The notes under the pieces: generated by a model | Seen by the model: the letters and a program-made list of their open reading frames with translations, nothing else | Databases searched by the model: none | Told to the model about the DNA's origin: nothing | NCBI GenBank assembly: GCA_002633005.1 | Contig: NMRA01000042.1 | Span: 62,001-126,000, forward strand | Origin: Phoronis australis | Lineage: Eukaryota; Phoronida; Phoronidae | DNA length: 64,000 nt | Reading direction: 5' to 3' | Translations under genes and position numbers: made by a program | Part shown: one piece after another, positions 27,361-39,730 of the stretch | Position numbering within the stretch: the stretch's first letter is position 1 | How the letters are laid out: each line of letters opens with the position of its first letter

Positions 27361-27505
27361 ATCACATGCGTCGTTTGCAATGCTTGGCGATGTCTCGCAA
27401 GAACGTGCATGAAACTAGAGTTGTAGAATTCACTCAAACTCACAATCAGAAACAATCGCGCTTGATCATTCGAGCACAAATACGTGTGTTTACGTACGTT
27501 TTTAT

Positions 27506-27507
<2 letters not shown>

Positions 27508-27587
<80 letters not shown>

Positions 27588-27595
27588 ACACGCAC
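27508..27595 (+). repeat. (CA)n microsatellite
   Basis: About 40 CA units with two interruptions near the 3' end, just downstream of the GPCR stop codon. Confidence 0.97.
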
Positions 27596-29223
27596 ATAGT
27601 GTACACAGCTACACTTGTATGGGTGTATTATGACGTCTTTCCGTTCGGTCCGCAATCCAGCAATCCACCCGACGTCCGCTGCTGTATCTCCTTATCTCCT
27701 AAACTCCGACATGTACATGGATGCTCATGAAAGTTTGTAGATTTGCTCCCATCATGGATGGGACGGCGCGAACGAAGATCCGGACGAGTCGGACTACAGC
27801 TGTGTCTACTATTGAAAAATTCAACGTAGCTGTAAACCTCAAAACAAAACCAAAATACATTTTTTTTAATAAATGCCTCCTTCAATACTTTAACTTTGAT
27901 TTAGCATTTCAAAGACGCTCTTTTTCACCAAAGACTTTCCACCGTTATATCTCTTCTGTTTCTGTCGCTGATTTAGCTCCGCCCAAAGACCAAATTACCC
28001 TTTCGGTAATTTCCGCTATCGGCCGAGCACTGCCGAGCGTTTTAATGTTACCACCATTTTTGTAAAAGTCGACATTCTTTCATAGGACATGTGAATCGAA
28101 TCTGAAATATACTAAAGTGTAAGAAAAGGCGTAATCCGACGAGACTTTATATTTGCAAGCATTACAGGCAGAGCCTACGATTTATTGCATCGGTGAACTC
28201 GTTGAGATCAGGGGACCCACGTCAACTGCGATACGCCAAATACGGAATTATATCTACCATCAGACATTTGTTATGGAAACCAGGAACAACACGATAATCT
28301 TTTAGTAAACTGTTACTTTGGTCTCTGGTAAGACCTACCCAGTGAATTACCGCGATAAGACCCTTCAGTGTTTCCGATAAAATGAACGAAATATCACAGT
28401 TTTGCGATCTTGATTTGTACAAAAAAGGAAACCAAGAGACATGATTCTAAATGAATGTAGTTCTATTTTGCAATCGTAAAGTGGTTCGAAGTAGCAAAAT
28501 AAAATCATGGCTAAATATCACCCCAGCTCGGTCATTTCTCGAATAACCTCGCAGCACAATTCTCTCAGGATTTCTTTCTGTGCCCATCGAAAAATTTTCA
28601 TGATTTCTTATCTGCATTTTATTTTTTTACCAACCCTTGACAAAGCCGCGTTGACCTACATGTAGTTCAACTAAATGACGTACACACTTCTCCCACAGCT
28701 AATCACGTGATTATGAGCATTTGGGTAAACACGATTAGGTCGCTAAAACTGAACGATTATTACTAAATGTCTGCATTGCGCAATACCCAAATTAATCATA
28801 TGTTGAAATTAAAAATACCCTACTCGAGTAGCTGTGAAAACTACTAGCTCCCACACTCAAGAAACTCCTGAAAGATGTGATATGATGCCGAATGTGCACT
28901 TCTCGATTGCCGCCGAGATTTATTGCCGATTTCTCGAGTTGCTATTAAGGAATTAAGGGCGAAGGCAATTTTTTCATGTCACTTTTAGCAAAAAAAAAAA
29001 CGTTCGTTGATTATCCCAGACCCATTTTTCACTTAATTACAGCTTTTCGTAATTTGATTAATTTCTCGTCCTCTACTCCGGAAGTGACGTTTTGGGAGGC
29101 AAGAGTTTCGCGCCAATTTCTTTTCATTATAGTCTGACTGTGAGAGCTGTCGAGTAAGTCATTGTTCTACCTCGGTTGTGATAAGTTTGGTCGTCGTTTG
29201 CTTTTGTTTACAAGTCAGTCAAC

Positions 29224-29509
29224 ATGCCACGCTGTTGCTGCGTGCCGGGATGTTCTCATTATCGTCTCACACGCGCTTTGGGTACCTTGCGTCGCTTTCC
29301 GAGGGATGACACACTTCGCCGTACTTGGCTAGTTCGTTCATGTGACAAACGCAGCGCTACCCGTCCATGCAACGTACAAAGCAGTCGAGGGTTACCGAGT
29401 GTGTGGCAAGCATTTTCTGCAATCAGATTATGACAGAGATATGTACGCTGAATTGATGAAGGTCCCTGCGAAACAACGCCTGAAGAAGGGTAACATACCG
29501 TCGCTGTAG
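29224..29509 (+). pseudogene. Broken THAP zinc-finger domain
   Basis: The frame starts MPRCCCVPGCSHYRL and continues LRRFPRDDTLRRTWL, matching the C-x4-C start and Phe-Pro/Trp core of C2CH THAP fingers. After about 29345 the homology moves to the +1 frame: YKAVEGYRVCGKHF supplies the closing Cys-x-x-His-Phe, followed by KGNIPSL and a stop. A one-base shift therefore separates the two halves. The start lies inside the element's inverted arm. A small intron is an alternative explanation, but no good splice pair is evident. Confidence 0.65.
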
Positions 29510-30839
29510 ATTCCCAGCAGTGCCCCGTCGCCAACCCCGAGAAGTGCGTTTTTGAAGCGAGAAGCCTCGCGAGCTGTGGCCATCTATATACAGTGACTGA
29601 AGACACTCCATCTACTGTCACCCGTGCCTCCAAACGTACCCCATTGCGTGCAATAGCTCACTTGCGAGTTTCTCGTTAGTCACTGTGACGTCACCGGAAA
29701 GGGGGCAAAACCCGCCATATTGCTCTTGTTTTGCCCCGAGTCTTTGCTACACACGCTAAAACTTACTGGAGTTCTTATGGTGAATTTTACGCTTAAAACG
29801 TTAAAAGAACTTAAGATATGGCAGATGGGTCGTGGAATAACTGTGAATGGACGAAGAAAATGTGAACTTGTTATGTTGTGCGAAGCTGTGAACGGACTGA
29901 AATTGGAACTTAACCCGCTCTAGGCCTGAATGGCGCAGGCATACAGGGGCGATAGTGTATCCCCATAAAAAGATATTCACTTCAAAATACAGCAAATAAA
30001 ATCAAATGAAACATGCATATGTGCACATGAAGTTATAATTAACACATACCCTGACTCTGGACACAATTTAGTCTACAAATAACTTGAGCATATTCATGAA
30101 AACCTCGCGGTTCTCTCGAGTTTCTCTCACTAAAGAGCCGCCATTTTGAGGAAGTTACGTGAAATCACGCCTGTTGACGAACAAAAAGTCCAAGGGACAC
30201 AAATCTTACAAATTTCACTTGATATTTTCTCATGCTATTTTGCAAGTGTCACGCGCCAGGTCACGCGCCAGATCTCGCGCTTCGCTCAGTCTCGCGCTAG
30301 CCTTTGCCTCATACTCACCTGACTCAGTTGAAATACTTGATTGTGGTAATCGCGCGCGCGGACAAAGTTAACAGTAACCACAAAGTGGAGTTGGAATTCT
30401 TCGCCTAAGTCACCTGAATTCCCGTATATATGCTTCATCGAAGATATGTTTAGAAGCAGAAAGAGTCACTGAAGAAAGTAAGAGCCTTTTAGGTGCTAAT
30501 TTTAGGTGTAGAATGTATTTTCGACGAGGTGAAAACTTTACCAGTGAGCGGATTTCGCCTACCGCCCGTTTAAAATACACGGGACGAAATTAGTACAGAA
30601 CGCGATAGAACGTATCTGAAATTCATTTGCCATAACAGCAATGATTTTTGGACATTTTTCGAACTAAACGGCTAAAAACTCGCAGACAATACACTCTGCT
30701 ACCGCATTGGGCAAATGACCAAACGACAAGCTTTTGCCCCACTTCCCGTGACGTCACAGTTAAGTCTCACATAATCTCGCGTTATTGTTACATGTATAAA
30801 CTCGCAAAAGGCCTATTTCGGGAACTAGCAGTGATTCGC

Positions 30840-31010
30840 CCTGTGTTGTTGTCTCTAGCTCCGGCAGAGCCTGTAAGCAGCCCTGCAGCGATATTGAGTA
30901 GTGGGAGTGAATACAGGCCCAGTTCGACACCCAATGAAGAGGACAGTTCGACATCCAATGAACAGATCGGTGAGCCTAAGTTTGATAAATTTATTGTGGA
31001 CTTGTATTGA
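30840..31010 (+). pseudogene. Possible transposase-associated relic in the fold-back element
   Basis: An open frame ends with a Ser/Pro/Glu-rich linker (SSTPNEEDSSTSNEQ) and GEPKFDKFIVDLY before the stop. A Glu-Pro-Lys-Phe-x-hydrophobic segment after an acidic linker is what I expect downstream of the THAP finger in related invertebrate element proteins. This is recognition from memory of that family, so I keep it tentative. Confidence 0.3.
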
Positions 31011-31467
31011 AGCTATTTGGAAGGTGCCAGGTGTGTGACGAGGGAGTCACACGGCGGGATGTAAGCAGTTTGGGTGCTCAGATCCCCCTCAAGTGGGAGT
31101 GTGTCGCGAGACACTCGCGCAAATGAGACAGTTCTCCCTCGATCTGTACGTGAGACGATAATGAGTACACCCCAGTACGCAGCAACAGCGTGGCATGTTG
31201 ACTGACTCGAAAGCAAAAGCAAACGACGACCGAACTTATCACAACCGAGGTAAAACAATGACTGACTCGACTGCTCTCACAGTCACACTACATGTATATG
31301 AAAATAAATTAGCGCGAAATTCTTGCCTCCCAAAACGTCACTTCCGGAGTAGAGGACGAGAAATTAATTAAATTTCGAAAAGCAGTAAATAAGTGAAAAA
31401 TATGTCTGGGATAATCAACGAACCTTATTTTTGCTAAAAATGACATGAAAAAAGGTTGCTTTCGCCT

Positions 31468-33639
31468 TTAAGTTTAATTTTGAACCTCGATTTCTTGTCG
31501 ATGCGTGAACGGATTGCTATGAAATTTCGAATACTTCTTATTTCACACCATCCAACAGGAACCGTATCTCAGTTACACGATTTACGCCCTAGTGTTTCGG
31601 AACAAAGCCTTCAAAAATCAAGAGTACGACAGTTTTAACTCAAAATGCTCTAAGAAGTGGATAATTAAAAAACTAAGACCTTTTTCAAAACTCTGGGACA
31701 CGGTTCCCTCGAAAATGCCATAACAACATGTTTACAAGTCACCGATATGATTGGAAGATCAACATTTTAAAAATATCTGTTCAAAATAAAAAAATACTAA
31801 TAAATGCATATCTCTTGAAAAAATAAAGGCAAGTACATAAGAATAATAAATTTTTGTTAAGTCATTTATTCAAAATTCAGAAAATAATATTTTGTAGGGG
31901 TTAAACTAATAGAATTTAAGATATTTGCACAGAAGTATTGTACAACCTGGTAAACAAGGTTCACTGTTACCATAATTTTTTGTGTTTGCATCTGTATCTT
32001 CGGAGTTCGTTCATGGATTTTTGTAAAAATATAGAGAATAGGTGACTTTACGGAAACGACGCCGCATTTCCGTCTTCTGGTGTATTTGATTTAATATGCG
32101 CCACCAAGTGGTCAAATTACTATCTTTGAGTGCGCCTGTCTATTGGCCAAACCGCAGTAAAAATAATTGCAGGGGGACTGACACAGGTTGCATAGACGCG
32201 CGCAGGCCATTGCATTGATCACCTGGGACCATTTTTACGTTTTATTAATGTATAGTTAAAACCGAGCTGAAGAGCTAAAGACTTGACGTTAGGGTCCAGC
32301 AGTGTGGCCCATTGGGATTTTAACACACGACATTGAGTACAGGAAGTGGAGACTTATTCCTTGGGTCACACTACCTCCTCTACATCAAGATTCATTAAGG
32401 AAAACGTTATACGGTGTATGTGTTCCTAACTGAAAGAGCACGACTGGCGATGATTTTGGACTGTTTCAATTACTGTTCCCCCAGTGGTATTTTTTACGTC
32501 CGCAGTTATTGCGAGACATTGATGAACACGAAGACCCTAACAACAATGTCCTGACCAGGGTCCTCAAAAGAGACATGCACTCATACTGAGTTGTTAAACG
32601 TTCTCTTGAATTTTCACTCTTATCCGTATTTTGCTGCCTTTCTTTCCTCGTCTGTCCCCGACCCCAAACCTACATGTATGTCGGTTGCCACGGATTAACC
32701 CTGTTGCCTGCATTTATTTGTGGGGACACTTGCCCCTCCGCCCCTCTCCCCGCTTCCTACGACCCTGGTGTTGATGATGTCTAGGAAATACGTTGCTACC
32801 TGGTAAACGACAGCACCAGGGGCAGAGGCAGATATCCGGGGGTTAAGGGAGTTTAACCCCCCTGGGACAGGATCAAAAGTGAAAATAAAAAAATACCTCG
32901 CCAGGAAAACGAAATCAGCTACAAAAACCTAAAAATCTTAGACGCTCGGCGTTGCGCGCATTGGATTCACGCGAATCCTAAACCCCCTTACTGAAAACTT
33001 AGATCTGCGTAACTTTTGGGGAGAGCCATCCGCCAATAATTGCCGATTTATTTGGGCAAAGAGAGAAACTGCGGGCATTATAAAAGTTGCTGTCATTTTT
33101 CTTCAACATGAACGTTAGTCTGCTTAAATAAATGTAAGAGTTACCGTTTCACTCGAAGTGATGATCGAGAAGTTAACAGCCATCATCAAGAAGCAATAAA
33201 ATGACGTAAAGTAAACAGGATTTATGACAAAATCTGATGACGTAGTACTCGGATGTATATGTAGATGTAAGCCGATTGCAGTATTGTAATCTTAATGAAA
33301 AAATAGCACTTCTTACCCCAGCATGGGCGCACCCAGGGGGGGGGGGGCTCAAACGAGCCCCCCAATTTGCCTTAGTGGAACATAAAGTCCGGGTAAACGA
33401 GACAAAGGTCCACAGGAATTTGGCCCGGATATACGATTGGTGGGCCTGAATTTAGTGGCCCTGTGTTTTTAGTCCTTGTTGATTTATTTCAGTAAAAGGT
33501 CCTCATACCGAAGAATTCGAGCCCCCTCCCTTATATTTTAGGCTGGGTGCCCAGTGCAAGAGAAGGAAACATTAATGCCCCTCACAAATTAGTGAATTTG
33601 TTTCATCGCCCACTGACCTGCTGACTTTTGGATAGATGT
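31468..33639. other. No gene recognised
   Basis: A/T-rich unique sequence with two G/C-run dispersed repeat pieces (32.82 and 33.33 kb). Confidence 0.6.
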
Positions 33640-33740
33640 TAGCATCTAATTTGCTAAAATCGTTTTAAAGTCGGTAGGAAAGTTTTGACNTAGCATCTAA
33701 TTTGCTAAAATCGTTTTAAAGTCGGTAGGAAAGTTTTGAC
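33640..33740 (+). repeat. 50-bp perfect direct repeat split by one N
   Basis: The segment tagcatctaatttgctaaaa... through agttttgac occurs twice, immediately before and after N at 33690. This is the signature of an unmerged contig overlap. Confidence 0.9.
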
Positions 33741-34588
33741 AAACGAACAAAAGATTTGACCTATTAGGTTTGTCACGAAACGTATCGCCAGTCAGCATTT
33801 GAGGACCTCCATTGCCATGCAACAATTGCTTCTCATGGCTCAACGATGAGCAATGAATGACTAAATAGCTTTGTCGTACTGGCAAAATAAAACACTTGGC
33901 TGATACCGTAATCGATATTTTTGAGCAGAAAGTAAAAATTAAAGCTTGGGGCAACAATTTTGCAGTGACATCATCAGCTAATTATATTCTTTGGTAATAA
34001 GAACCGGAATTTGCTCTCTGGTTGTGACGTCATTTTATAAGAAACTGATGCAACGTTGCGAGTCACGTAGTTAGTTTGTTTGAGTACATGCAAAACGATA
34101 CTTTTGATCCCTACAGTAATTTGGGTTAAACAACTGTAGTCGAAAACATTGTTGAAATGATGAAATATCACTTTTGTTCAGGCACTTGAATTTTATGGTG
34201 AATGCTACAATTTGATGGACTTAAAATATGAGCACAGCACATTACATCCAGGTTCTCCTTCATTCCCTTACATACATTCACTGAATCCTGAGATAAGGCG
34301 AGTAGGATATACATGTACCTTTGTGAAATGCTCGATTCTGTTCCAGTAAAGCTAGGATTCGAAACAAGTCTCCCAAACGGGAGAGTGGAGCTCAAACTAC
34401 GGAGACACAAAGTCTCTTCTATGGATTTTAGAGAATTTGGCAGAGTTTTCTTACTTTGAAATGCGTTTCGACTCTTCTTACTCAGAGTTAATACTGTCGC
34501 TATGAAAGACTTTCATCGCGGCGGTCAAGACGGATTGTCGAATAAGTCAAGTTATTGGAAGTCTATCCGTTGACGTCGAGTGGGATTT

Positions 34589-35921
34589 CACATTTATGGA
34601 TAGTACACTTGTCAGATGATTTTAGACAAAATGAGCTTAATTGACGAAGCTAGAAGGAGAATAACTCTTATGTCTGAGAATTTTTCTTTTGATAACTTTG
34701 CTGATTATGGAAAATTTCTGCTTTTTAAAATGTTAAAAATAGAAATACGGTAAAAAAGAAGTAACAAAGAATTGCTCTGATGAACCTAAGAATGTTAACC
34801 CATAGACATTTTGAAAAGCGAGAACAAGGTGTACATGTACCAAGAAAACGGTGGTTTTGCGAGCTGTGCTCGACTGGAAAAATAGAGTCAGAATGGCATT
34901 TTTTCTTAACTGTTCTTTTCATGAAGACCACAGAGAAGTATATGACAGGTGTTTTTGTGATTATCTTGATGCGTTATATCTACATGACCAGAATGAGGAG
35001 TATGAAAAAAAGTTGGCAAGATAAGTGTTTTTGGCTTTTAAGATAATACAGCAAAACCTCTAAGTATCACGCATATATTGAATGTATACATGTACATGTA
35101 CCTGAATGCCATCAATGGGCCAGTGACCGAATGATGTAGGTATAAACTTTGTTGCAATGGTTTTATTGTCTATAATTAAGAATGCTAACTTTCCGTCTTA
35201 CAGAACCAAAACAAGGTACTACCCCCGTAAGCATGAACCACAATAACGGTATTTAAAGGTGTGATTTAAAGAAACATATTCGCTTTAAGGACCGAAAAAC
35301 GCATTTTAGGATTATCGATGTGTAGGGTAGACCTATTGACGTTATGCGCTACGGACAGGATGACAATTTAAGGAATTTTAAGTCTCAAGTTTCGTTGTTG
35401 GCATGACGTCAACTGCATTGTTCTACAGACGCAAGGCAAAGATACTATAAAATCTTTGCGCAAGGTGACCTGTGATGGAATGACAGCATTGTTATTTCGG
35501 TTTGAGTTAAGACTAAATTGTTTCATGAAACGAAGACTTAATATATGTCAACATTCTTCGTGCTATTTGTGGTGGAATTTCTTATTTAAGAAAGAAAATA
35601 GGTCCTACGCTCCTACTTTATGATTGGTGAAAATGGGTTTAACCAAGTAATTATCTCAAGCTGTGTGTTCTATCTCAGACACTTACATGTAGCACTGTTG
35701 CCCAAGAAAGTTTTGATTATTTTCAAATGTTTTGTGCGGATCGTAAGACCAAATATCTGACCTGTTTTTCAACAGGAATTAATAGTCTTAAGTCGCTTTT
35801 CACGAAAGGCGTCCCAGAACTGGTCGCTCTCCGTCTGTGTTGGCATACAGTTTACTCGCTGCATTCCAGTGGGTCCAAGGAGCTGCATGTAATTACAGTA
35901 GACTGTAAAAACAACACAGTA
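34589..35921 (+). repeat. Direct duplication, copy 1 (1,333 bp)
   Basis: It is nearly identical to 35923-37220. The differences are scattered substitutions, a 29-bp insertion around 35436 and a 6-bp insertion near 35688. The copies abut across a single N, which suggests two alleles assembled in tandem rather than a true duplication. Confidence 0.9.
34780..35045 (+). pseudogene. LINE reverse-transcriptase C-terminal (zinc-knuckle) fragment, frameshifted
   Basis: The frame reads NLRMLTHRHFEKREQG, then RKRWFCELCSTGKIESEWHF. This matches the Thr-His ... Arg-x-Cys-x-x-Cys ... Glu-x-Glu-x-His-Phe end of non-LTR retrotransposon ORF2 proteins. At the T-run near 34900 the homology shifts frame to FLNCSFHEDHREVYDRCF, which supplies the last Cys and the Tyr-Asp. 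A second copy with the same break is at 36114-36380. No upstream RT core is seen. Confidence 0.55.
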
Positions 35922-35922
35922 N

Positions 35923-37220
35923 CACATTTATGGATAGTACACTTGTCAGATGATTTTAGACAAAATGAGCTTAATTGACGAAGCTAGAATGAGAATAACT
36001 CTTATGTCTGAGAATTTTTCTTTTGATAACTTTGCTGATTATGGAAAATTTCTGCTTTTTAAAATGTTAAAAATAAAAATACGGTAAAAAATAAGTAACA
36101 AAGAATTGCTCTGATGAACCTAAGAATGTTAACCCATAGACATTTTGAAAAGCGAGAACAAGGTGTACATGTACCAAGAAAACGGTGGTTTTGCGAGCTG
36201 TGCTTGACTGGAAAAATAGAGTCAGAATGGCATTTTTTCTTAACTGTTCTTTTCATGAAGACCACAGAGAAGTATATGACAGGTGTTTTTGTGATTATCT
36301 TGATGCGTTATATCTACATGACCAGAATGAGGATTATGAAAAAACGTTGGCAAGATAAGTGTTTTTGGCTTTTAAGATAATACAGCAAAACCTCTAAGTA
36401 TCACGCATATATTGAATGTATACATGCACATGTACCTGAATGCCATCAATGGGCCAGTGACCGAATGATGCAGGTATAAACTTTGTTGCAATGGTTTTAT
36501 TGTCTATAATTAAGAATGCTAACTTTCCGTGTTACAGAACCAAAACAAGGTACTACCCCCGTAAGCATGAACCAAAATAACGGTATTTAAAGGTGTGATT
36601 TAAAGAAACATATTCGCTTTAAGGACCGAAAAACGCATTTTGGGATTATCGATGTGTAGGGTAGACCTATTGACGTTATGCGCTACGGACAGGATGACAA
36701 TTTAAGGAATTTTAAGTCTCAAGTTTCGTTGTTGGCATGACGTCAACTGCATTGTTCTACAGACGCAAGGTGACCTGTGATGGAATGACAGCATTGTTAT
36801 TTCGGTTTGAGTTAAGACTAAATTGTTTCATGAAACGAAGACTTAATATATGTCAACATTCTTCGTGCTATTTGTGGTGGAATTTCTGATTTAAGAAAGA
36901 AAATAGGTCCTACGCTCCTACTTTATGATTGGTGAAAATGGGTTTAACCAAGTAATTATCTTAAGCTGTGTGTTCTATCTCAGACACTTAGCACTGTTGC
37001 CCAAGAATGTTTTGATTATTTTCAAATGTTTTGTGCGGATCGTAAGACCAAATATCTGACCTGTTTTTCAACAGGAATTAATAGTCTTAAGTCGCTTTTC
37101 ACGAAAGGCGTCCCAGAACTGGTCGCTCTCCGTCTGTGTTGGCTTACAGTTTACTCGCTGCATTCCAGTGGGTCCAAGGAGCTGCATGTAATTACAGTAG
37201 ACTGTAAAAACAACACAGTA
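35923..37220 (+). repeat. Direct duplication, copy 2 (1,298 bp)
   Basis: Second copy of the preceding segment, bounded by single Ns at 35922 and 37221. Confidence 0.9.
36114..36380 (+). pseudogene. LINE C-terminal fragment, second copy
   Basis: Same zinc-knuckle segment and same frame break as at 34780-35045, carried by the second half of the duplication (CELCLTGK instead of CELCSTGK). Confidence 0.5.
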
Positions 37221-37561
37221 NTTCATTGCTATTTGATCGGTCACATGTGCCTTTGCAATAAGTTGAGCAATACAACAAAATCAGGTTTGTCACAGCGGTG
37301 TATGTGACTTTCGTACCATTGTTCCATTGACGTCATGGCTTCAAAGTCCATTGGTTTTCGGCGGGAGATAATTGTCACCTGACAAAATGTGAAGCATCAT
37401 TGTACAAAATGCGACCACTGCTTCTGCGATATCATGTTGGCAAGAATACAACGGAAAAACTAATGATGTGCAGATATGACCATGGAAGAAACTACTAGAT
37501 CACAGACCAACTGATGAGTGGAAGGTCTCTGATACACTTCTAGATGTCTCACTCAATCTAA

Positions 37562-37960
37562 TAGGGCTGTCGCAGATAAAACGGCGATAGAACTTCCCTT
37601 TGTCCCGAAGATAAGAAAGCGCGTGACCTCGCTTTGGAAATCAGGCACATTTTATTGTCTCACACTGATGTCGGGAAGGTGAAGAATTTCAGCACAAGCG
37701 ACCACGGGTATTTGTCCAGTTTATCAAACGTTTTCACGTCGGAGTTGCAGCCCACAACACAACAGCAATACCTCGTTGGCATTGGAAGGACGAATAGAGT
37801 AATGCAACAGAGGAAAACTTGCAAAAAACGGACAAAAACACACATGTGAAACTTCAGTAGCACGGAAACCGAGGCAGCAATTGTGCCTGACGGATGTTTA
37901 CGGCATTGTGAGTAAATACAGCGAGATTCGAGTGTTGCTGTTTAATCTGGGACAGCCCTA
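37562..37960. mobile_element. ~400-bp THAP-derived element with terminal inverted repeats
   Basis: The ends AGGGCTGTCGCAGATAAAAC and, in reverse complement, AGGGCTGTCCCAGATTAAAC are imperfect inverted repeats. Between them, on the minus strand, ATG at 37782 opens MPTRYCCCVVGCNSD, then LKFFTFPTSV and a stop at 37660. This is the first part of a THAP finger (Cys-x4-Cys, Phe-x-Phe-Pro), cut before the closing Cys/His. A related, more decayed copy lies near 10.1-10.56 kb. Confidence 0.6.
37660..37782 (-). pseudogene. THAP finger N-terminal half, truncated
   Basis: The frame from ATG at 37782 shows YCCCVVGC with a Lys/Asp-rich stretch and then FFTFP, followed by a stop, so the Cys-x-x-His half of the zinc site is missing. 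It lies inside a small TIR element and is unlikely to be functional. Confidence 0.6.
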
Positions 37961-38417
37961 ATGTTGACTGACTAGGTCACCTTCGCGACAAAGACCAATT
38001 TAAACGAGTTGACTTACAAATCACCGTGATTTTATTGAAATATTCATGCGCAAGTTATAGCTTCCCATGAAGGACGCATAATATTAACGTTAACTAAGTG
38101 AAATATACGAACGACCTAAACTTTGAAAGAAGACCGCGTAGGGCCTCTGTAACTTCAGTGTAGATAATCATCCGACTAGTTGCGGTGTCAGTAAGAAAAT
38201 GTGATTGAAATCAAGAGTTGAATAAAGTCTGTTCCCTGGTTCTTTAGATATTGTGTTATCGAGGATCGAGACATTGCGTGTAACGTTCATGTACGAGGCA
38301 TAACTGTGGATATGCGTTGAACAGTTTTCTAAAAAAGCTAGACACGTACAGGCTTGGATTGAATACATCCAAAAGTAGAATCTGATACACATCATGCTAG
38401 AATGATTTGCAGTGACA

Positions 38418-38667
38418 NNNNNNNNNNNNNNNNNNNNNNNNNNNNNNNNNNNNNNNNNNNNNNNNNNNNNNNNNNNNNNNNNNNNNNNNNNNNNNNNNNN
38501 NNNNNNNNNNNNNNNNNNNNNNNNNNNNNNNNNNNNNNNNNNNNNNNNNNNNNNNNNNNNNNNNNNNNNNNNNNNNNNNNNNNNNNNNNNNNNNNNNNNN
38601 NNNNNNNNNNNNNNNNNNNNNNNNNNNNNNNNNNNNNNNNNNNNNNNNNNNNNNNNNNNNNNNNNNN
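38418..38667. other. Assembly gap (250 N)
   Basis: Run of N followed directly by a G-run and a C-rich dispersed repeat. Confidence 0.99.
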
Positions 38668-39416
38668 GGGGGGGGGATTAAACCCCCTGAAACCCCCCCC
38701 TGTAGATCCGCCTCTGATTTGGTAGTTTAGTCGAACTTTTTTCCAGTAAAACAGGCGGGCGTTTTTGTCCAGACTTTGTCGGAGTTTAATGTGATATTAT
38801 TGCGCCTAACCTCCAATTTTCTATTTATGTACAATCTAATTGATTTGCTCAGTAAATTCTTACGATTTCTGTCGAAAGAGAAAGAAGTGTGGCCTAACGG
38901 GTTGAGCGGTTACCTTCGTGGGTTCGAGTACTATTGGACTGGACCTCATTGCTAGATTCTTGAATCAGATCTCAAGCTCTTCAGCTCGGTCTCAGTTTGT
39001 ATGCCTACTGTACAGTGTATTTGTTATATGTCAGCATTTATAAATACAATAGAGCCAAGCTTCTGCTACAATGGACACGTTTTAACGCCAGTTAAAAATT
39101 TAACTGAAATGGATACAGAACATGTACTCGCAGCTTTGACCAATATCCACGTTGTCCAGCAGGCAAACTTGCTAAGCAGGGGAAAATGAAATATTGAATA
39201 TTTTAAGTTTCAGTTGTTAATCTTATTCAGAGACGATGACGGTGGAAAATAGAAATCAGGACCTCTTCGCTCCTTGAAACAAAGACAAATTCAGTGCCAA
39301 TTCTCAAACATTACATACATGAATACGCATTTACATTATTGTAAATAACGTAGAAAATAAATCTGAAACTAAATAAGGCGATCCAGATCCTCCCAAGGAT
39401 ACTATTGTTTCACGAA

Positions 39417-39625
39417 ATGTAGAATATACAAATGTAAATAGGTAAATAAAACAACAAGAATGTAATAACGTCCTTTGTCTGTTGACAAAGGACGTTATTA
39501 CATCCGAAAATTTCAGTTGATCCATTCTTGTTGTTTTATTTGGATGGATCAACTGTAATTTTCGGGTGTAATAATTACATTATTAGATTCTTGTTGTTTT
39601 ATTTACCTATTTATATTCTACATTA
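39417..39625. repeat. Nested palindrome (three stem-loops)
   Basis: Outer arms of about 45 bp (39417-39460 and 39577-39624) enclose a 19-bp perfect palindrome (39461-39479 with 39484-39502, 4-bp loop) and a second stem (39504-39524 with 39543-39565). It lies just downstream of the DSL gene stop. Confidence 0.85.
39598..39603 (-). promoter_or_regulatory. Candidate poly(A) signal for the DSL/EGF gene
   Basis: AATAAA on the minus strand lies 128 nt downstream of the predicted stop, inside one arm of the palindrome at 39.42-39.62 kb. A second AATAAA lies about 60 bp further on. Confidence 0.35.
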
Positions 39626-39730
39626 TGGTAAGAAACGTTTACAATGTATAGCGAGTTGCATTGCACTTTTCGCCAGCACTACCCACAAACACGTCAGAAA
39701 CATTGATCACGTCATTTGTCGATGGACGTC

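Larger units (their letters stand above)
28957..31467. mobile_element. THAP-associated fold-back DNA element flanked by TTAA
   Basis: The left 320 bp (to about 29275) recur inverted at about 31150-31467, including the ATGCCACGCTGTTGC start of a THAP reading frame. A second inner pair (about 29660-29715 versus 30730-30790) is also inverted at matching distance, so the arms may reach ~750 bp. Ends read TTAA|GGGCGAAGGC and GCTTTCGCCT|TTAA, consistent with a TTAA target duplication. THAP domains are the DNA-binding part of P-element-type transposases and related proteins; TTAA targets are typical of piggyBac, so class is unresolved. No intact transposase is present. Confidence 0.75.

Noticed and set aside
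27303-27655. Open frames rich in His/Thr or Cys/Val after the GPCR
   Set aside because: They come from translation of the CA repeat.
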